In this document: in pieces, positions 1-9,975 of the stretch
How positions within the stretch are numbered: the stretch's first letter is position 1
Layout: every line of letters starts with the position of its first letter
Origin: Flavobacteriales bacterium
GTDB taxonomy: Bacteria; Bacteroidota; Bacteroidia; Flavobacteriales_D; Sanyastnellaceae
NCBI GenBank assembly: GCA_947448135.1
Contig: CANFLZ010000016.1
Span: forward strand, 1-46,161
Reading direction: 5' to 3'
DNA length: 46,161 nucleotides
Translations under genes and position numbers: made by a program
Notes under the pieces: model-generated
Database searches by the model: none
What the model was told of the DNA's origin: nothing
What the model saw: only the letters and a program-made list of their open reading frames with translations

Positions 1-6
1 ATAATT

Positions 7-540
7 ATGGAAATAGAAGATTTATATTTTCTTGGAAAAATTACCAAACTGCACGGCTACAAGGGTGAGTTGACAGCTTGGTTGGATACCGAATCTCCTT
101 TGGATTACACCCATTTGGAACATCTTTTTTTGTTTCACAAGGGAAAGGTTACGCCTTTTATCATTGAATCCATTGGTGCAAAAACCAACACCACTTTGAA
201 ATTAAAGTTGGAGGGAATCAATTCAGAGGCAGAAGCATTGCCATGGGTGAAGGCAGAAATTTATATTCATCCTGACCAAATCAGCGAGACCGATCAAGAG
301 CGTGATGAAATCAAAGAGTGGATTGGCTTTCATGTGCATACCGCCGAACATCATCCTTTGGGCGTATTGACAGATGTGCAAGAGTCTGGTTTGAATCCCA
401 TGTTTGAAATTGAGCGCAATGGAAAAATGATTTATGTTCCCATGCAGCCTCAGTTCATTGAATTGATTGACGTGGAAAAAAATGAAATTCATTTGATCCT
501 GCCTCCAGGATTGTTGGAGTTATATATTAATGAAGATTGA
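7..540 (+). CDS. rimM: Ribosome maturation factor RimM
   Basis: RimM binds ribosomal protein S19 and helps assemble the head of the 30S subunit in the cytoplasm. The 177-residue protein has the usual family length and layout: an N-terminal beta-barrel beginning with the typical FLGKITKLHGYKGELTAW stretch (residues 8-25), and a C-terminal PRC-barrel domain from about residue 100, with WIGFHV, a GVLTDV strand and the conserved MIYVPMQPQFIE segment (about 139-150). In Flavobacteriales it normally follows rpsP, which would lie just before the window; the gene starts only 6 nt into the window, so the upstream context cannot be seen. The next gene starts 32 nt downstream and has its own -7 box right behind the rimM stop. 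Nothing unusual is seen. Confidence 0.93.
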   Translation: MEIEDLYFLGKITKLHGYKGELTAWLDTESPLDYTHLEHLFLFHKGKVTPFIIESIGAKTNTTLKLKLEGINSEAEALPWVKAEIYIHPDQISETDQERDEIKEWIGFHVHTAEHHPLGVLTDVQESGLNPMFEIERNGKMIYVPMQPQFIELIDVEKNEIHLILPPGLLELYINED

Positions 541-543
541 CGC

Positions 544-551
544 TATCTTTG
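544..551 (+). promoter_or_regulatory. Bacteroidota -7 box (TATCTTTG) for the ABC-F gene
   Basis: TATCTTTG matches the Bacteroidota -7 consensus TAnnTTTG. It lies 4 nt after the rimM stop and 21 nt before the GTG start at 573. No convincing -33 TTTG is seen at the usual spacing. Confidence 0.55.
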
Positions 552-560
552 CGCCGCTAA

Positions 561-2189
<1,629 letters not shown>

Positions 2190-2235
2190 TCGTTCTATCC
2201 ATTAATTGATGTACCTTCGAGAAAACTAAGTACCC

Positions 2236-3180
2236 ATGGGAAAAATGATTGTTTGGGCAAGTGCCTGTGTCTTGGTCTTGCAAAGTTGTATTGCACCTCG
2301 AAGTGTATTAAATTCAGGGAAAGTAACGCCCAAAGACAATTTCGCTGCAGGGTGGCAATATGCGGGTAATATCTCTACGGCGCCCATTCAACGGGCAAAG
2401 GAGTTGATTGGTCTGAACATCGACAACATAGCCAGTTATCAAAACATGGTCGACACACTAAGTACAGCTGATGCTCAATTGTTGAATCAAAACATTGAAT
2501 CAATTGGTAGAGCAGCGATAGCATACGCAGTTGATCCGATTGGAGCTGGGTCTCAGTTTTATTTGCGTTATGGGGTTATTAATCGAATGGATATTGGATA
2601 CAAGTATGCGTCAGGAGCGCATGTATTCGACGCACAATATCAATTCTTAGGACCGGTTGGAAATGTTGAGGATATCACCGAGGAACGCTGGTATGGCAGT
2701 ATTGGGGTTCAATATTCTGGTCAAAAAATTTCCATTCCTTCTTGGGTTACTCCACTTCAAAATGCCATCAATTTTGATTTCAGTAGAAGGGACGTAATGG
2801 TGCCTCTTACTTTCAGTTATTCCTTTGGGAATGAAGAGGAGTATGGATCGATTGCTATGGGAATTGTGGGCAATTATTCTAAGTTCAATTACAGTACTTT
2901 CAATACAGATTTTACTTCCTACCTCAATCCAGATGGATCGGTGAATACCCTGGCCATCAAGGCAGTCAATCAAAAGAGTGACATCTTTGCTTATGGTGGG
3001 TTTATCAATTTGAAGCTGGGTTACAAGTATGTTTATGTTCTTCCTGCCCTTTCTTTTTACTACCAAGATTACGGTCAGTTTCAGAATATCATTGGAAATG
3101 ATTTTCACTTAAAAGGTTGGACGTTTGTTCCATCTATTGGATTGCGCGCTCGAATTGGCAAGAGCTCGAGCAATAAATAA
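2236..3180 (+). CDS. Predicted outer-membrane lipoprotein of unknown function
   Basis: I do not recognise a named family. The 314-residue protein begins with a lipoprotein signal: a hydrophobic stretch and a lipobox LQSC, giving Cys18 as the lipidated residue. The rest is rich in alternating polar/hydrophobic strands with aromatic ends (for example QFYLRYGVINRMDIGYKY, SIAMGIVGNYSKFNYS, GGFINLKLGYKYVYVLPAL), the pattern of an outer-membrane beta-barrel, and the chain ends in a polar tail. This suggests a small barrel or surface lipoprotein. A weak -7-like TACCTTCG lies at 2213-2220. It is the first of four genes read in the same direction, the next starting 24 nt downstream. ATG at 2236 is used; the ATG three codons later would also keep the signal. 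Confidence 0.7.
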   Translation: MGKMIVWASACVLVLQSCIAPRSVLNSGKVTPKDNFAAGWQYAGNISTAPIQRAKELIGLNIDNIASYQNMVDTLSTADAQLLNQNIESIGRAAIAYAVDPIGAGSQFYLRYGVINRMDIGYKYASGAHVFDAQYQFLGPVGNVEDITEERWYGSIGVQYSGQKISIPSWVTPLQNAINFDFSRRDVMVPLTFSYSFGNEEEYGSIAMGIVGNYSKFNYSTFNTDFTSYLNPDGSVNTLAIKAVNQKSDIFAYGGFINLKLGYKYVYVLPALSFYYQDYGQFQNIIGNDFHLKGWTFVPSIGLRARIGKSSSNK

Positions 3181-3203
3181 CATTTGCACTTCGTTAGGGG
3201 GAC

Positions 3204-3776
3204 ATGTGTAGGTTCATTTTTATTTTGGTTGTGTGGGTTGGTTGTAACCTCCCTTCATTCGCGCAATATGAGCCCAGTCCGTCCCAAGGTATGCGCTGGC
3301 ATAGCACATCATTGGGAGTCAATTCAGCGGATTTTTGTTCGGGGAATTTTAGTTATTCTTACAATCAACGGGGTGAAAATGCATTGACCTCCATTCAGTG
3401 GGATTTTAGCAAAGAGATGATTTCGATTCCCAATGATTCCATAGCCGTATTTGACAATAAAACTTCCACAGTAGCCGTAATGGTAGGAGATGCATGGCGA
3501 GGCAAGCGCATTCCATGGTATGCAGCTTCCGGAATAGGAATGTCTCTAAACATGCGACACTACGCAGACTTCAAACCACAGAGCAGTGTGGAATGGGAGA
3601 AGTTGACCAAATTCACCATGGGTATTCCGGTCTTTGCTGATTTTGGAATGTACTTGGGTAAGTCTTGGGGGATTGGTCTGCACGCGTATGGAAATTGGAA
3701 TTTTAGATTGGCCTATGCCGGTGTCAATATCGCTTTGGTCTATCGGTTAAAGGATTTAAAAGTAGCCAGCGAATGA
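3204..3776 (+). CDS. Secreted/outer-membrane protein of unknown function
   Basis: A 190-residue protein with a clear signal peptide (hydrophobic residues 4-17, cleavage likely after SFA or SFAQ near residue 20). No known family is recognised. The mature part has aromatic, strand-like segments (SFSYNQ-type strands, AYGNWNFRLAYAGVNIALVY near the C-terminus) that fit a small beta-barrel or beta-rich periplasmic protein. Its stop codon overlaps the next start (ATGA at 3773-3776), so it is almost certainly co-translated with the truncated haemoglobin that follows. A weak -7-like sequence (AACATTTG, about 3179-3186) lies at the end of the preceding gene. The functional link to the haemoglobin is inference from gene order only. 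Confidence 0.7.
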   Translation: MCRFIFILVVWVGCNLPSFAQYEPSPSQGMRWHSTSLGVNSADFCSGNFSYSYNQRGENALTSIQWDFSKEMISIPNDSIAVFDNKTSTVAVMVGDAWRGKRIPWYAASGIGMSLNMRHYADFKPQSSVEWEKLTKFTMGIPVFADFGMYLGKSWGIGLHAYGNWNFRLAYAGVNIALVYRLKDLKVASE

Positions 3777-4141
3777 GTCAGGATATATTGATGGAATCAG
3801 ACATTGAGGATTTGGTGGATGCTTTTTATAGCAAGGTATTTCTCCATGAAGGATTATCGCCTTTTTTCAAGCATTTGGATTATCCTACCCATCGTCCAAA
3901 GATGATCGCATTTTGGAGTTTTGTATTGTTAGACAAACCCGGATATACAACGCAAGTTTGGGATGCTCATGCCCACATGCGCATCAGACCAGCGCTTTTT
4001 CAAGAATGGGTGAATTTATTTTGCGCTATAGTAGATGAAAGATATTCCGGAGAAATTGCGGAACGCGCTAAACTAAGAGCCAAGACTTTGGGCTGGACGT
4101 TTGCAGAAAAAATGAAAACCAAGTTTGAAGATGAAGTGTAA
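3773..4141 (+). CDS. Group III truncated haemoglobin
   Basis: A small haem protein of 122 residues, a typical length for group III 2-on-2 globins, which bind O2, NO or peroxide-type ligands in the cytoplasm. Visible hallmarks are the N-terminal DLVDAFYSKVFLHEGLSPFF helix pair (about 12-31), a WSFVLL helix, the histidine-rich AHAHMRI segment (about 64-70) that carries the proximal haem ligand, and the FQEWVNLF and LGWTF motifs near the end. The start overlaps the previous stop by 4 nt and the following gene starts inside this one, so the three genes look translationally coupled. Physiological role is unknown; protection against NO or a role in low-oxygen respiration are common suggestions for the family, not shown here. 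Confidence 0.88.
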   Translation: MSQDILMESDIEDLVDAFYSKVFLHEGLSPFFKHLDYPTHRPKMIAFWSFVLLDKPGYTTQVWDAHAHMRIRPALFQEWVNLFCAIVDERYSGEIAERAKLRAKTLGWTFAEKMKTKFEDEV

Positions 4142-5036
4142 TTGGAGAGTCATATGGATTTGTGCGATCAGTCTGAAAAGCTTGATTGTTATTGGGCAAA
4201 CCACGTTAAGTGCTGCTGTTATCGATGCCAATGGATTGGCTATGCAAGTGGATGCTTACCATGATTCTTTGGCAACTTCCAAAGTGGATGAATTCAAGTT
4301 GCATTGTGCGCAATTAATGGAGGAGAAGTTGATTGAAATGGCTGCCATTTCATCCGATAAATCTGTGTACTTGAATGAATATTCTTATTGGCGTTTTGGC
4401 AAGATTGTGTCGCCAGACGAGCGCTTCCGAATCATCAATTGGAACGTGCCTTTGGAAAATGGAGAGCATGTTTATTTTGCCGTCATATGGATTTGGAGTG
4501 ATGTCGAAAATCGTTTTTTTGCGATTCCATTAAAGGATTCACAGCGAGATGGAGACAAATGGGATACCCGCTATTTTGATGCAGAGCAATGGCCAGGGGC
4601 ATTGTATTATGAGATCATCCCATGCAAGACCCGCAGAAAGAAATCCGTTGATACATATACACTTCTGGGTTGGGATGGTCGTGATAACTTGACCAATGCC
4701 AAGGTGATGGATGTGATCAAGATAATGTCCAATGAAAAGGTGCGCTTTGGCGAGGGGATTTTTGAAACGGAAGTCGGAATCAAGAAGCGTATGATGTTTC
4801 AATATGCGGATGAAGTGAGCGCTTCATTGAAATATTACCCCAAAAAGAAAGCGATTGTGATGGATCATCTTTCTCCTAAAAACGCTATGATGGAAGGGAT
4901 TTTCGCGGACTACGGGCCAGATGGAACGTATGATTTGTTTCAATGGGAAAAAGGAAAATGGATATTGTATAGCAATATCGATATCAGCGTTTTTAGTTCC
5001 AGTGATACAAAAATGTACAGGCCACCCAAAAGGTAG
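4125..5036 (+). CDS. Secreted protein of unknown function
   Basis: A 303-residue protein starting inside the haemoglobin gene (17 nt overlap; ATG at 4125 or 4131). A signal peptide is visible (basic MKMKCNWR, hydrophobic IWICAISLKSLIVIG, cleavage near GQT). The mature domain has a pattern I have seen in hypothetical Bacteroidota proteins but cannot name: a SYWRFGKIVSPDERFRIINW segment (about 86-105), a YTLLGWDGRDN motif (about 178-188) and a FADYGPDGTYDLFQW segment (about 262-276). These aromatic/charged blocks suggest a beta-rich periplasmic or outer-membrane-associated fold. The gene converges on the DPP IV gene, 29 nt away. No catalytic motif is evident, so no function is proposed. Confidence 0.7.
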   Translation: MKMKCNWRVIWICAISLKSLIVIGQTTLSAAVIDANGLAMQVDAYHDSLATSKVDEFKLHCAQLMEEKLIEMAAISSDKSVYLNEYSYWRFGKIVSPDERFRIINWNVPLENGEHVYFAVIWIWSDVENRFFAIPLKDSQRDGDKWDTRYFDAEQWPGALYYEIIPCKTRRKKSVDTYTLLGWDGRDNLTNAKVMDVIKIMSNEKVRFGEGIFETEVGIKKRMMFQYADEVSASLKYYPKKKAIVMDHLSPKNAMMEGIFADYGPDGTYDLFQWEKGKWILYSNIDISVFSSSDTKMYRPPKR

Positions 5037-5065
5037 CCTGCAACGAAAAAGTTGTGAAATAAAGT

Positions 5066-7270
5066 CTATTTATTTTCAATCAAAAAGTCGGTCATCTTTT
5101 GGAACAAGTGAAGTCTTGTTTTTCCACCAGAGATTCCGTGGTTTTTGTTGGGGTAACTGAAGAAATCAAACTTCTTATTCTGTTGGATCAATGCTTCTGC
5201 AAAATCCATCGAATTCTGATAGTGCACATTATCGTCTGCAGATCCATGAATCAAAAGGAATGAGCCTTTTAAATCTTTGGCAAAGTTGACTGGAGAATTT
5301 TCTTCGTATCCCGCTTTGTTTTCTTGTGGTGTTCTCAAAAAGCGTTCAGTATAAATGCTATCATAATATTTCCAATTGGTAACAGGCGCAACCGCAATTC
5401 CAGCATGAAAAACATCCGCGCCTTTGGTCATGCACAAACTGGTCATGTATCCGCCAAAGCTCCAACCTTGAATGCTGATTTTGTCTTTTTCTACAAAAGG
5501 AAATCCCTGAAGGAATTTGGCTGTTTCGATGAAATCTTCGGTTTCTAATTTTCCCAATTGCATGTATGTGGCATGCTTAAATTCTCTTCCTCTGAATTGT
5601 GTGCCTCGAGGATCAACGCTTACAACGATGTAACCTTGTTGCACCAGCAATTGGTGCCACAAATAGGTACGACCTTCAAATTGATCAACCACTGTATTTC
5701 TTCCAGGTCCGCCATAGATGGTCAATAGAACGGGGTGTTTTTTGCCATCTGTTTTTGCTCCATCCGGCGCCATCATCCAGCCATTTAATTTTGTGCCCGT
5801 GGTCATTTGGAATTGGAAAAATTCCTTTTTAACGCAATTGTATTCGGTCAAACGTTGTTGCAAGGTTTGATTTTTTACCAACATTCTGACCAATTCTGAC
5901 TTGTTGTTGTGCAAAGAAATCGTAGTAGGTGTATTGGCTGTTGAATGGGTTAAAATGAAGAATTGCATTCCTTTGCTGAAAGAGGCGTCGTAATACCCAC
6001 CGGCGTATTTGCCGCTCATCCATGGTTCAAACTTAGTGCCTTTCAAATTCACTCGATAGATCCCTTGCCCAATTGTATTTTCTGTTGCTGAGAAATAGAT
6101 GTTGTTGTCCGAATCGATTCCGTATATGGTGTTTACTTCCCACTCTCCTTTGGAGATTTGATTCAATAATTTGCCATCATAGTCGATGTGGTAGATATGC
6201 TGATAACCGTTTTGTTCTGATGTTAAAATAATCCCTTTGTTTTTATTCAAAAAGAGAAAGTTGTCTGTTATATCAATGTAGGTTTTACTCGTTTCATGAA
6301 ACAAAGTTGAAACTTGAAAATTCTTCAAGTTGTCAAAATTGTACTTGAGGATGTTCAATTCGTTTTGCAGACGCGGCATGGTAAATACCATTAGATTGGA
6401 GCTCTCGGGTTGCCATTTGATGCGCGGGATGTAATAGGCTTGATTGGGAGTGGCTGAAAGCGCAACACTAACATTTTCTTTGGCATTGACATCATACACA
6501 CAAACGTCAACTACGCTATTGTTTTCACCCGCTTTTGGATATTTGAAAGTTACTCTATCAGGATATAAACTTCCATAGAGATCCATCCCATATTCGGGAA
6601 CGGCTGATTCGTCAAATTTTAAGTAGGCGATTTTGGTTCCGTCCGGACTCCAGGCAAACGCCTCGGTCATTGCGAACTCTTCTTCATAAACCCAGTCAGC
6701 AGCTCCATTGATGATATGGTTCCATTTTCCGTCTTGTGTTACAGCAGTTCTGGATTGCTGATCGATATTGAAAATATACAGGTTGTTATTTAATACATAA
6801 GCCACTTGGTTGCCAGCGGGACTGAAAGTGGCATTGCGCGCTTGTTCTTGATCATTTTCCAAAAGCAATTGTGTCTTTTGTGTCTTCAAATCATGGATGA
6901 AATAGGTGCTGTAATAGCTGTGACGGTACAAGGGTTTGTTATTGGTTTCAATCATCAATTTGCTTTCATCAGCACTGAAAGAATATCCATCAAATCCCTT
7001 GGAAGCATCATGAAAAATACTCATTGATGAGGCAATAACTCCTACAGAATCTCCATTGGCGTAAGCATATTTGACAATATAATCACCAAGGGTTTTATTC
7101 GTTTTTTGCAACGTATAGTGCAATCCATCGTTCATCGAAGGACCTTGCTCAAATCTTTCAGATGAAAATGTGCCCGTTGCCCAAATCAATTCATTGGTTA
7201 ATTCTTTTTGGCTCCATCCTTTCATGGAGAAAATTGCCAAAGTGGCAATAATTAAATGTTTTGTGTTCAT
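5066..7270 (-). CDS. Dipeptidyl-peptidase IV (S9B serine peptidase)
   Basis: An exported serine peptidase that releases X-Pro (and X-Ala) dipeptides from peptide N-termini. The 734-residue length fits S9B enzymes. A signal peptide ends near GWSQ (residue about 21). An N-terminal beta-propeller (about 75-440) contains DWVYEEEFAM, whose Glu pair holds the substrate amino terminus in DPP IV. The C-terminal alpha/beta-hydrolase domain has LLTIYGGPG, the nucleophile Ser604 in GWSFGGY, Asp679 in GSADDN and His711 in KNHGI. No T9SS sorting domain is present, so it is probably periplasmic or outer-membrane associated. A -7 box (TATATTTG) lies 11 nt upstream of the ATG, back to back with the promoter of the next, divergent gene. 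It suggests peptide utilisation. Confidence 0.93.
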   Translation of the reverse strand: MNTKHLIIATLAIFSMKGWSQKELTNELIWATGTFSSERFEQGPSMNDGLHYTLQKTNKTLGDYIVKYAYANGDSVGVIASSMSIFHDASKGFDGYSFSADESKLMIETNNKPLYRHSYYSTYFIHDLKTQKTQLLLENDQEQARNATFSPAGNQVAYVLNNNLYIFNIDQQSRTAVTQDGKWNHIINGAADWVYEEEFAMTEAFAWSPDGTKIAYLKFDESAVPEYGMDLYGSLYPDRVTFKYPKAGENNSVVDVCVYDVNAKENVSVALSATPNQAYYIPRIKWQPESSNLMVFTMPRLQNELNILKYNFDNLKNFQVSTLFHETSKTYIDITDNFLFLNKNKGIILTSEQNGYQHIYHIDYDGKLLNQISKGEWEVNTIYGIDSDNNIYFSATENTIGQGIYRVNLKGTKFEPWMSGKYAGGYYDASFSKGMQFFILTHSTANTPTTISLHNNKSELVRMLVKNQTLQQRLTEYNCVKKEFFQFQMTTGTKLNGWMMAPDGAKTDGKKHPVLLTIYGGPGRNTVVDQFEGRTYLWHQLLVQQGYIVVSVDPRGTQFRGREFKHATYMQLGKLETEDFIETAKFLQGFPFVEKDKISIQGWSFGGYMTSLCMTKGADVFHAGIAVAPVTNWKYYDSIYTERFLRTPQENKAGYEENSPVNFAKDLKGSFLLIHGSADDNVHYQNSMDFAEALIQQNKKFDFFSYPNKNHGISGGKTRLHLFQKMTDFLIENK

Positions 7271-7281
7271 AGCTTCTCAAG

Positions 7282-7289
7282 CAAATATA
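7282..7289 (-). promoter_or_regulatory. -7 box (TATATTTG) of the DPP IV gene
   Basis: On the minus strand TATATTTG fits TAnnTTTG and ends 11 nt before the ATG of the peptidase gene. It shares a 51 nt divergent intergenic region with the plus-strand box at 7311-7318, so the two promoters must overlap. Confidence 0.55.
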
Positions 7290-7310
7290 AGAATACACCG
7301 GGGCGCCCTT

Positions 7311-7318
7311 TACATTTG
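7311..7318 (+). promoter_or_regulatory. -7 box (TACATTTG) 3 nt before the oxidase ATG
   Basis: TACATTTG fits TAnnTTTG and leaves only 3 nt before the ATG at 7322. With the usual Bacteroidota spacing the transcript would start at or next to the A of the start codon. This placement also excludes the longer reading from 7256, whose ATG lies upstream of the box. Confidence 0.6.
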
Positions 7319-7321
7319 AAT

Positions 7322-8728
7322 ATGCATTCCCATTTTAAAAATATTGACCATACCGACGTCGCTTATTTTCATAAGCTTTTGACGGATAACAGGGTGTTTG
7401 TGGATGAGGAGACTTTGACCCTTTATGGTTCAGACGAAACAGAAGATTTGTGTTTTCCGCCATCTTTAGTGGTCAAGCCTGAAACGACGCAAGAAGTGTC
7501 CGCCATTCTTCATTATTGTCACGCTCAAAATATCTGTGTTACACCAATAGGAGCGAGAACAGGTTTGAGTGGTGGCGCATTGTCCATTCATGGAGGAGTA
7601 GGGTTGAGTATGGAACGGATGAATAAAATAATTCGTATAGATGAAAAGAATGGTCAAGTAGAAACGGAACCTGGCGTGATAACACAAGTATTGCAAGATG
7701 TTTGCGCTGAAAGGGGTTGGTACTATGCACCCGATCCCTCGAGCAAGGGTTCTTGTTTTATTGGCGGTAATATTGCCGAAAATGCAGGAGGTGCGCATGC
7801 TGTGAAGTATGGCGTGACCAAAGACTTTGTTCTGAACTTGGAAGTTGTTTTGCCTTCTGGTGAAGTGATTTGGACCGGAGCGAATACTTTGAAAAATTCA
7901 ACCGGTTATAATTTAACACAACTGATGGTGGGAAGTGAAGGAACCTTGGGTGTTGTGACCAAGGCTGTATTGAAATTGATTCCTTTGCCGCGTCATCAAA
8001 TGTTGATGTTGGTTCCATTTTACAAAGCGGAACAAGCTTGCCAAGCAGTGAGTGCTATTTTTCAAGCTGGTCTGATGCCGAGCGCTTTGGAGTTTATGGA
8101 ACGCGATGCCATCGATTATGTACTACAGTTTTTAGATGATGTTGCTGTCCCTGTGGAGGCGGATGTTCAGGCACATTTGCTGATTGAGGTAGATGGAAAT
8201 TATCCAGATGCTTTGATGCAAGATTGTGAAAGGATGATGGAGGTTTTGGCCAATTTTGAATGTGGGGAGCCTTTGTTTGCTGAAGATGAGGCACAGAAAA
8301 ACCAGCTTTGGAAAATGAGAAGGAAAGTAGCCGAGGCGGTCAAATCTCATTCTGTGTACAAAGAAGAAGATACAGTTGTTCCTCGCTACCAACTTCCCGC
8401 ATTATTGAAAGCCGTAAAAGAAGTTGGTGCCAAGTATGGTTTCCGTTCCATTTGTTACGGTCATGCAGGTGATGGGAATCTTCATGTCAATATTGTCAAG
8501 GATCAACTCAGTGATGAACAATGGAATCAAATGTTGCCGTTGGCCATTACCGAGATTTTTAAACATACCATCGCACTCGGAGGGACTTTGAGTGGGGAGC
8601 ATGGAATTGGATATGTTCAACGCCCCTACATGCAGCTGGCTTTTAGTGAAACCGAATTGGCCTTGATGAAGGCGATAAAATCAGTATTTGACCCCAAAGG
8701 AATTTTAAATCCATCCAAAGTATTATGA
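7322..8728 (+). CDS. FAD-linked oxidase, glycolate oxidase GlcD / D-lactate dehydrogenase type
   Basis: A 468-residue flavoenzyme that oxidises a 2-hydroxy acid (glycolate or D-lactate) to the 2-keto acid. The N-terminal FAD-binding_4 domain shows PIGARTGLSGGAL (about 76-88), the DPSSKGSCFIGGNIAENAGG stretch (about 139-158) and VGSEGTLGVVT. The C-terminal FAD-oxidase domain has CYGHAGDGNLHVNI (about 378-391) and LSGEHGIGYVQ (about 421-431). There is no added iron-sulfur domain, unlike the very large Bacteroidota FAD/FeS fusions. The start is set at 7322 because the -7 box ends 3 nt before it and the protein then begins MHSHFKNI, like homologues; the frame is open further upstream to 7256. Its stop overlaps the next start (ATGA). 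The exact substrate cannot be told from sequence. Confidence 0.88.
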   Translation: MHSHFKNIDHTDVAYFHKLLTDNRVFVDEETLTLYGSDETEDLCFPPSLVVKPETTQEVSAILHYCHAQNICVTPIGARTGLSGGALSIHGGVGLSMERMNKIIRIDEKNGQVETEPGVITQVLQDVCAERGWYYAPDPSSKGSCFIGGNIAENAGGAHAVKYGVTKDFVLNLEVVLPSGEVIWTGANTLKNSTGYNLTQLMVGSEGTLGVVTKAVLKLIPLPRHQMLMLVPFYKAEQACQAVSAIFQAGLMPSALEFMERDAIDYVLQFLDDVAVPVEADVQAHLLIEVDGNYPDALMQDCERMMEVLANFECGEPLFAEDEAQKNQLWKMRRKVAEAVKSHSVYKEEDTVVPRYQLPALLKAVKEVGAKYGFRSICYGHAGDGNLHVNIVKDQLSDEQWNQMLPLAITEIFKHTIALGGTLSGEHGIGYVQRPYMQLAFSETELALMKAIKSVFDPKGILNPSKVL

Positions 8729-9927
8729 GTAAAGTAGCGATTATTGGAGCAGGTGCGGCGGGATACTTTACGGCGATTCAATTGATGCAAATGGGGTTTT
8801 CAGGAACCCTGAAAATGTTTGAAAAGTCCAAGCCTCTGGCCAAAGTGAAGGTGAGTGGGGGAGGACGATGCAATGTCACCCACGCGTGTTTCGACCCCAA
8901 TGAGTTGGTGGGGTTTTATCCCAGAGGGAATAAAGAGTTGTTGGGTCCTTTTCACCATTTTCAACCAGGTGATATGATTGGCTGGTTGTCGGAAAATGGT
9001 GTCGAATTAAAAGTCGAAGATGATGGAAGAATGTTTCCCATCACAGATTCTTCTCAAACGATTATCGATTGTTTTGAAAGACAACTGAATCCCCATATTT
9101 TGGTTCATGCTGGCGTAAAGAAAATTGTACCTGCAGAACAAGGTTGGGAGATTGTTTTAGACAATGGCGAAGTTTCTTTTTTTGACCGAGTAGTGGTTAC
9201 AGTGGGCAGTAGTCCACAGTTTGCAGAGTTATTGAAGCAAATGGGACTGCACATGATTGAGGCAGTGCCTTCATTGTTTACTTTTCATCTGACGGATGAA
9301 AAGGTGCATCAACTTTCAGGTTTGGCAATCGAAGCAGAAGTGAGCATTGAAGGTGCGGATTGGGCGATAGAAGGTCCTGTTTTATTGACCCATTGGGGAG
9401 TGAGTGGACCGGCGGTGTTGAAGTTGAGCGCATGGGCTGCGCGTTGGTTGGCGACAAAAGATTATCACGCCACATTATTGGTCAACTCGATGCCTCGATT
9501 GAGTGGAGAGGGACTTTTGGAATTGCTTCAAGGTATTCGTATCAACGCAGCACGCAAACAAGTTCGAAATGTTGGACCGACTTCCATTCCCAATCGCTGG
9601 TGGCAATATATCGTTGGCAATGAAGATAGCTTGGATAAGTTGTGGGCTGATGTTCGCAATGTCGAATTGGAAGAGTGGGTGAAACGTTTGCATCATCTTC
9701 GATTAGAGATTCAAGGAAAGTCAACTTTCAAAGAGGAGTTTGTTACCGCAGGAGGAGTTGACTTAAAGTACATCAATTTTAAAACGATGGAGAGCAAAAC
9801 CCATCCGCGGTTGCACTTCGCGGGTGAGGTGCTGAATATTGATGCCGTGACGGGAGGCTTTAATTTTCAAGCCGCTTGGACAACTGCTTTTCTGACGGCC
9901 AAGGGAATAATGGAAAACGAACAATAA
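8725..9927 (+). CDS. HI0933/YhiN-family flavoprotein (NAD(P)/FAD-dependent oxidoreductase)
   Basis: A 400-residue flavoprotein of the HI0933 family, cytoplasmic, with no well-established physiological substrate. The dinucleotide-binding motif IGAGAAGYFTA sits at residues 7-17, followed by the family signature KVKVSGGGRCNVTH (about 40-53). A second family block, FVTAGGVDLKYIN (about 337-349), and the FAD-closing HFAGEVLNIDAVTGGFNFQ (about 365-383) near the C-terminus complete it. Overlap of 4 nt with the preceding oxidase suggests one transcript. Transcription is closed by the hairpin at 9926-9954. Some relatives are involved in bile-acid or quinone chemistry, but nothing in the context supports a specific assignment. 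Confidence 0.88.
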   Translation: MSKVAIIGAGAAGYFTAIQLMQMGFSGTLKMFEKSKPLAKVKVSGGGRCNVTHACFDPNELVGFYPRGNKELLGPFHHFQPGDMIGWLSENGVELKVEDDGRMFPITDSSQTIIDCFERQLNPHILVHAGVKKIVPAEQGWEIVLDNGEVSFFDRVVVTVGSSPQFAELLKQMGLHMIEAVPSLFTFHLTDEKVHQLSGLAIEAEVSIEGADWAIEGPVLLTHWGVSGPAVLKLSAWAARWLATKDYHATLLVNSMPRLSGEGLLELLQGIRINAARKQVRNVGPTSIPNRWWQYIVGNEDSLDKLWADVRNVELEEWVKRLHHLRLEIQGKSTFKEEFVTAGGVDLKYINFKTMESKTHPRLHFAGEVLNIDAVTGGFNFQAAWTTAFLTAKGIMENEQ

Positions 9928-9954
9928 AAAAAGCACTGATTTCAGTGCTTTTTT
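9926..9954. terminator. Bidirectional intrinsic terminator
   Basis: A perfect 7 bp stem GCACTGA/TCAGTGC (9933-9939 and 9942-9948) with a 2 nt central TT is flanked by seven A on the left and six T on the right. It sits between two convergent genes and can terminate both strands. Confidence 0.9.
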
Positions 9955-9975
9955 ATTGGATATTTTCGTTTGCGA

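Noticed and set aside
223-492. Antisense open frames within rimM, the ABC-F gene and other genes
   Set aside because: They mirror strongly conserved genes on the other strand, have no domains, and have no -7 box near their starts.
7256-7321. Longer N-terminus for the FAD-linked oxidase starting at 7256
   Set aside because: The extra 22 residues cross the divergent promoter region and lie upstream of the -7 box; the ATG at 7322 fits both the box and the family start.
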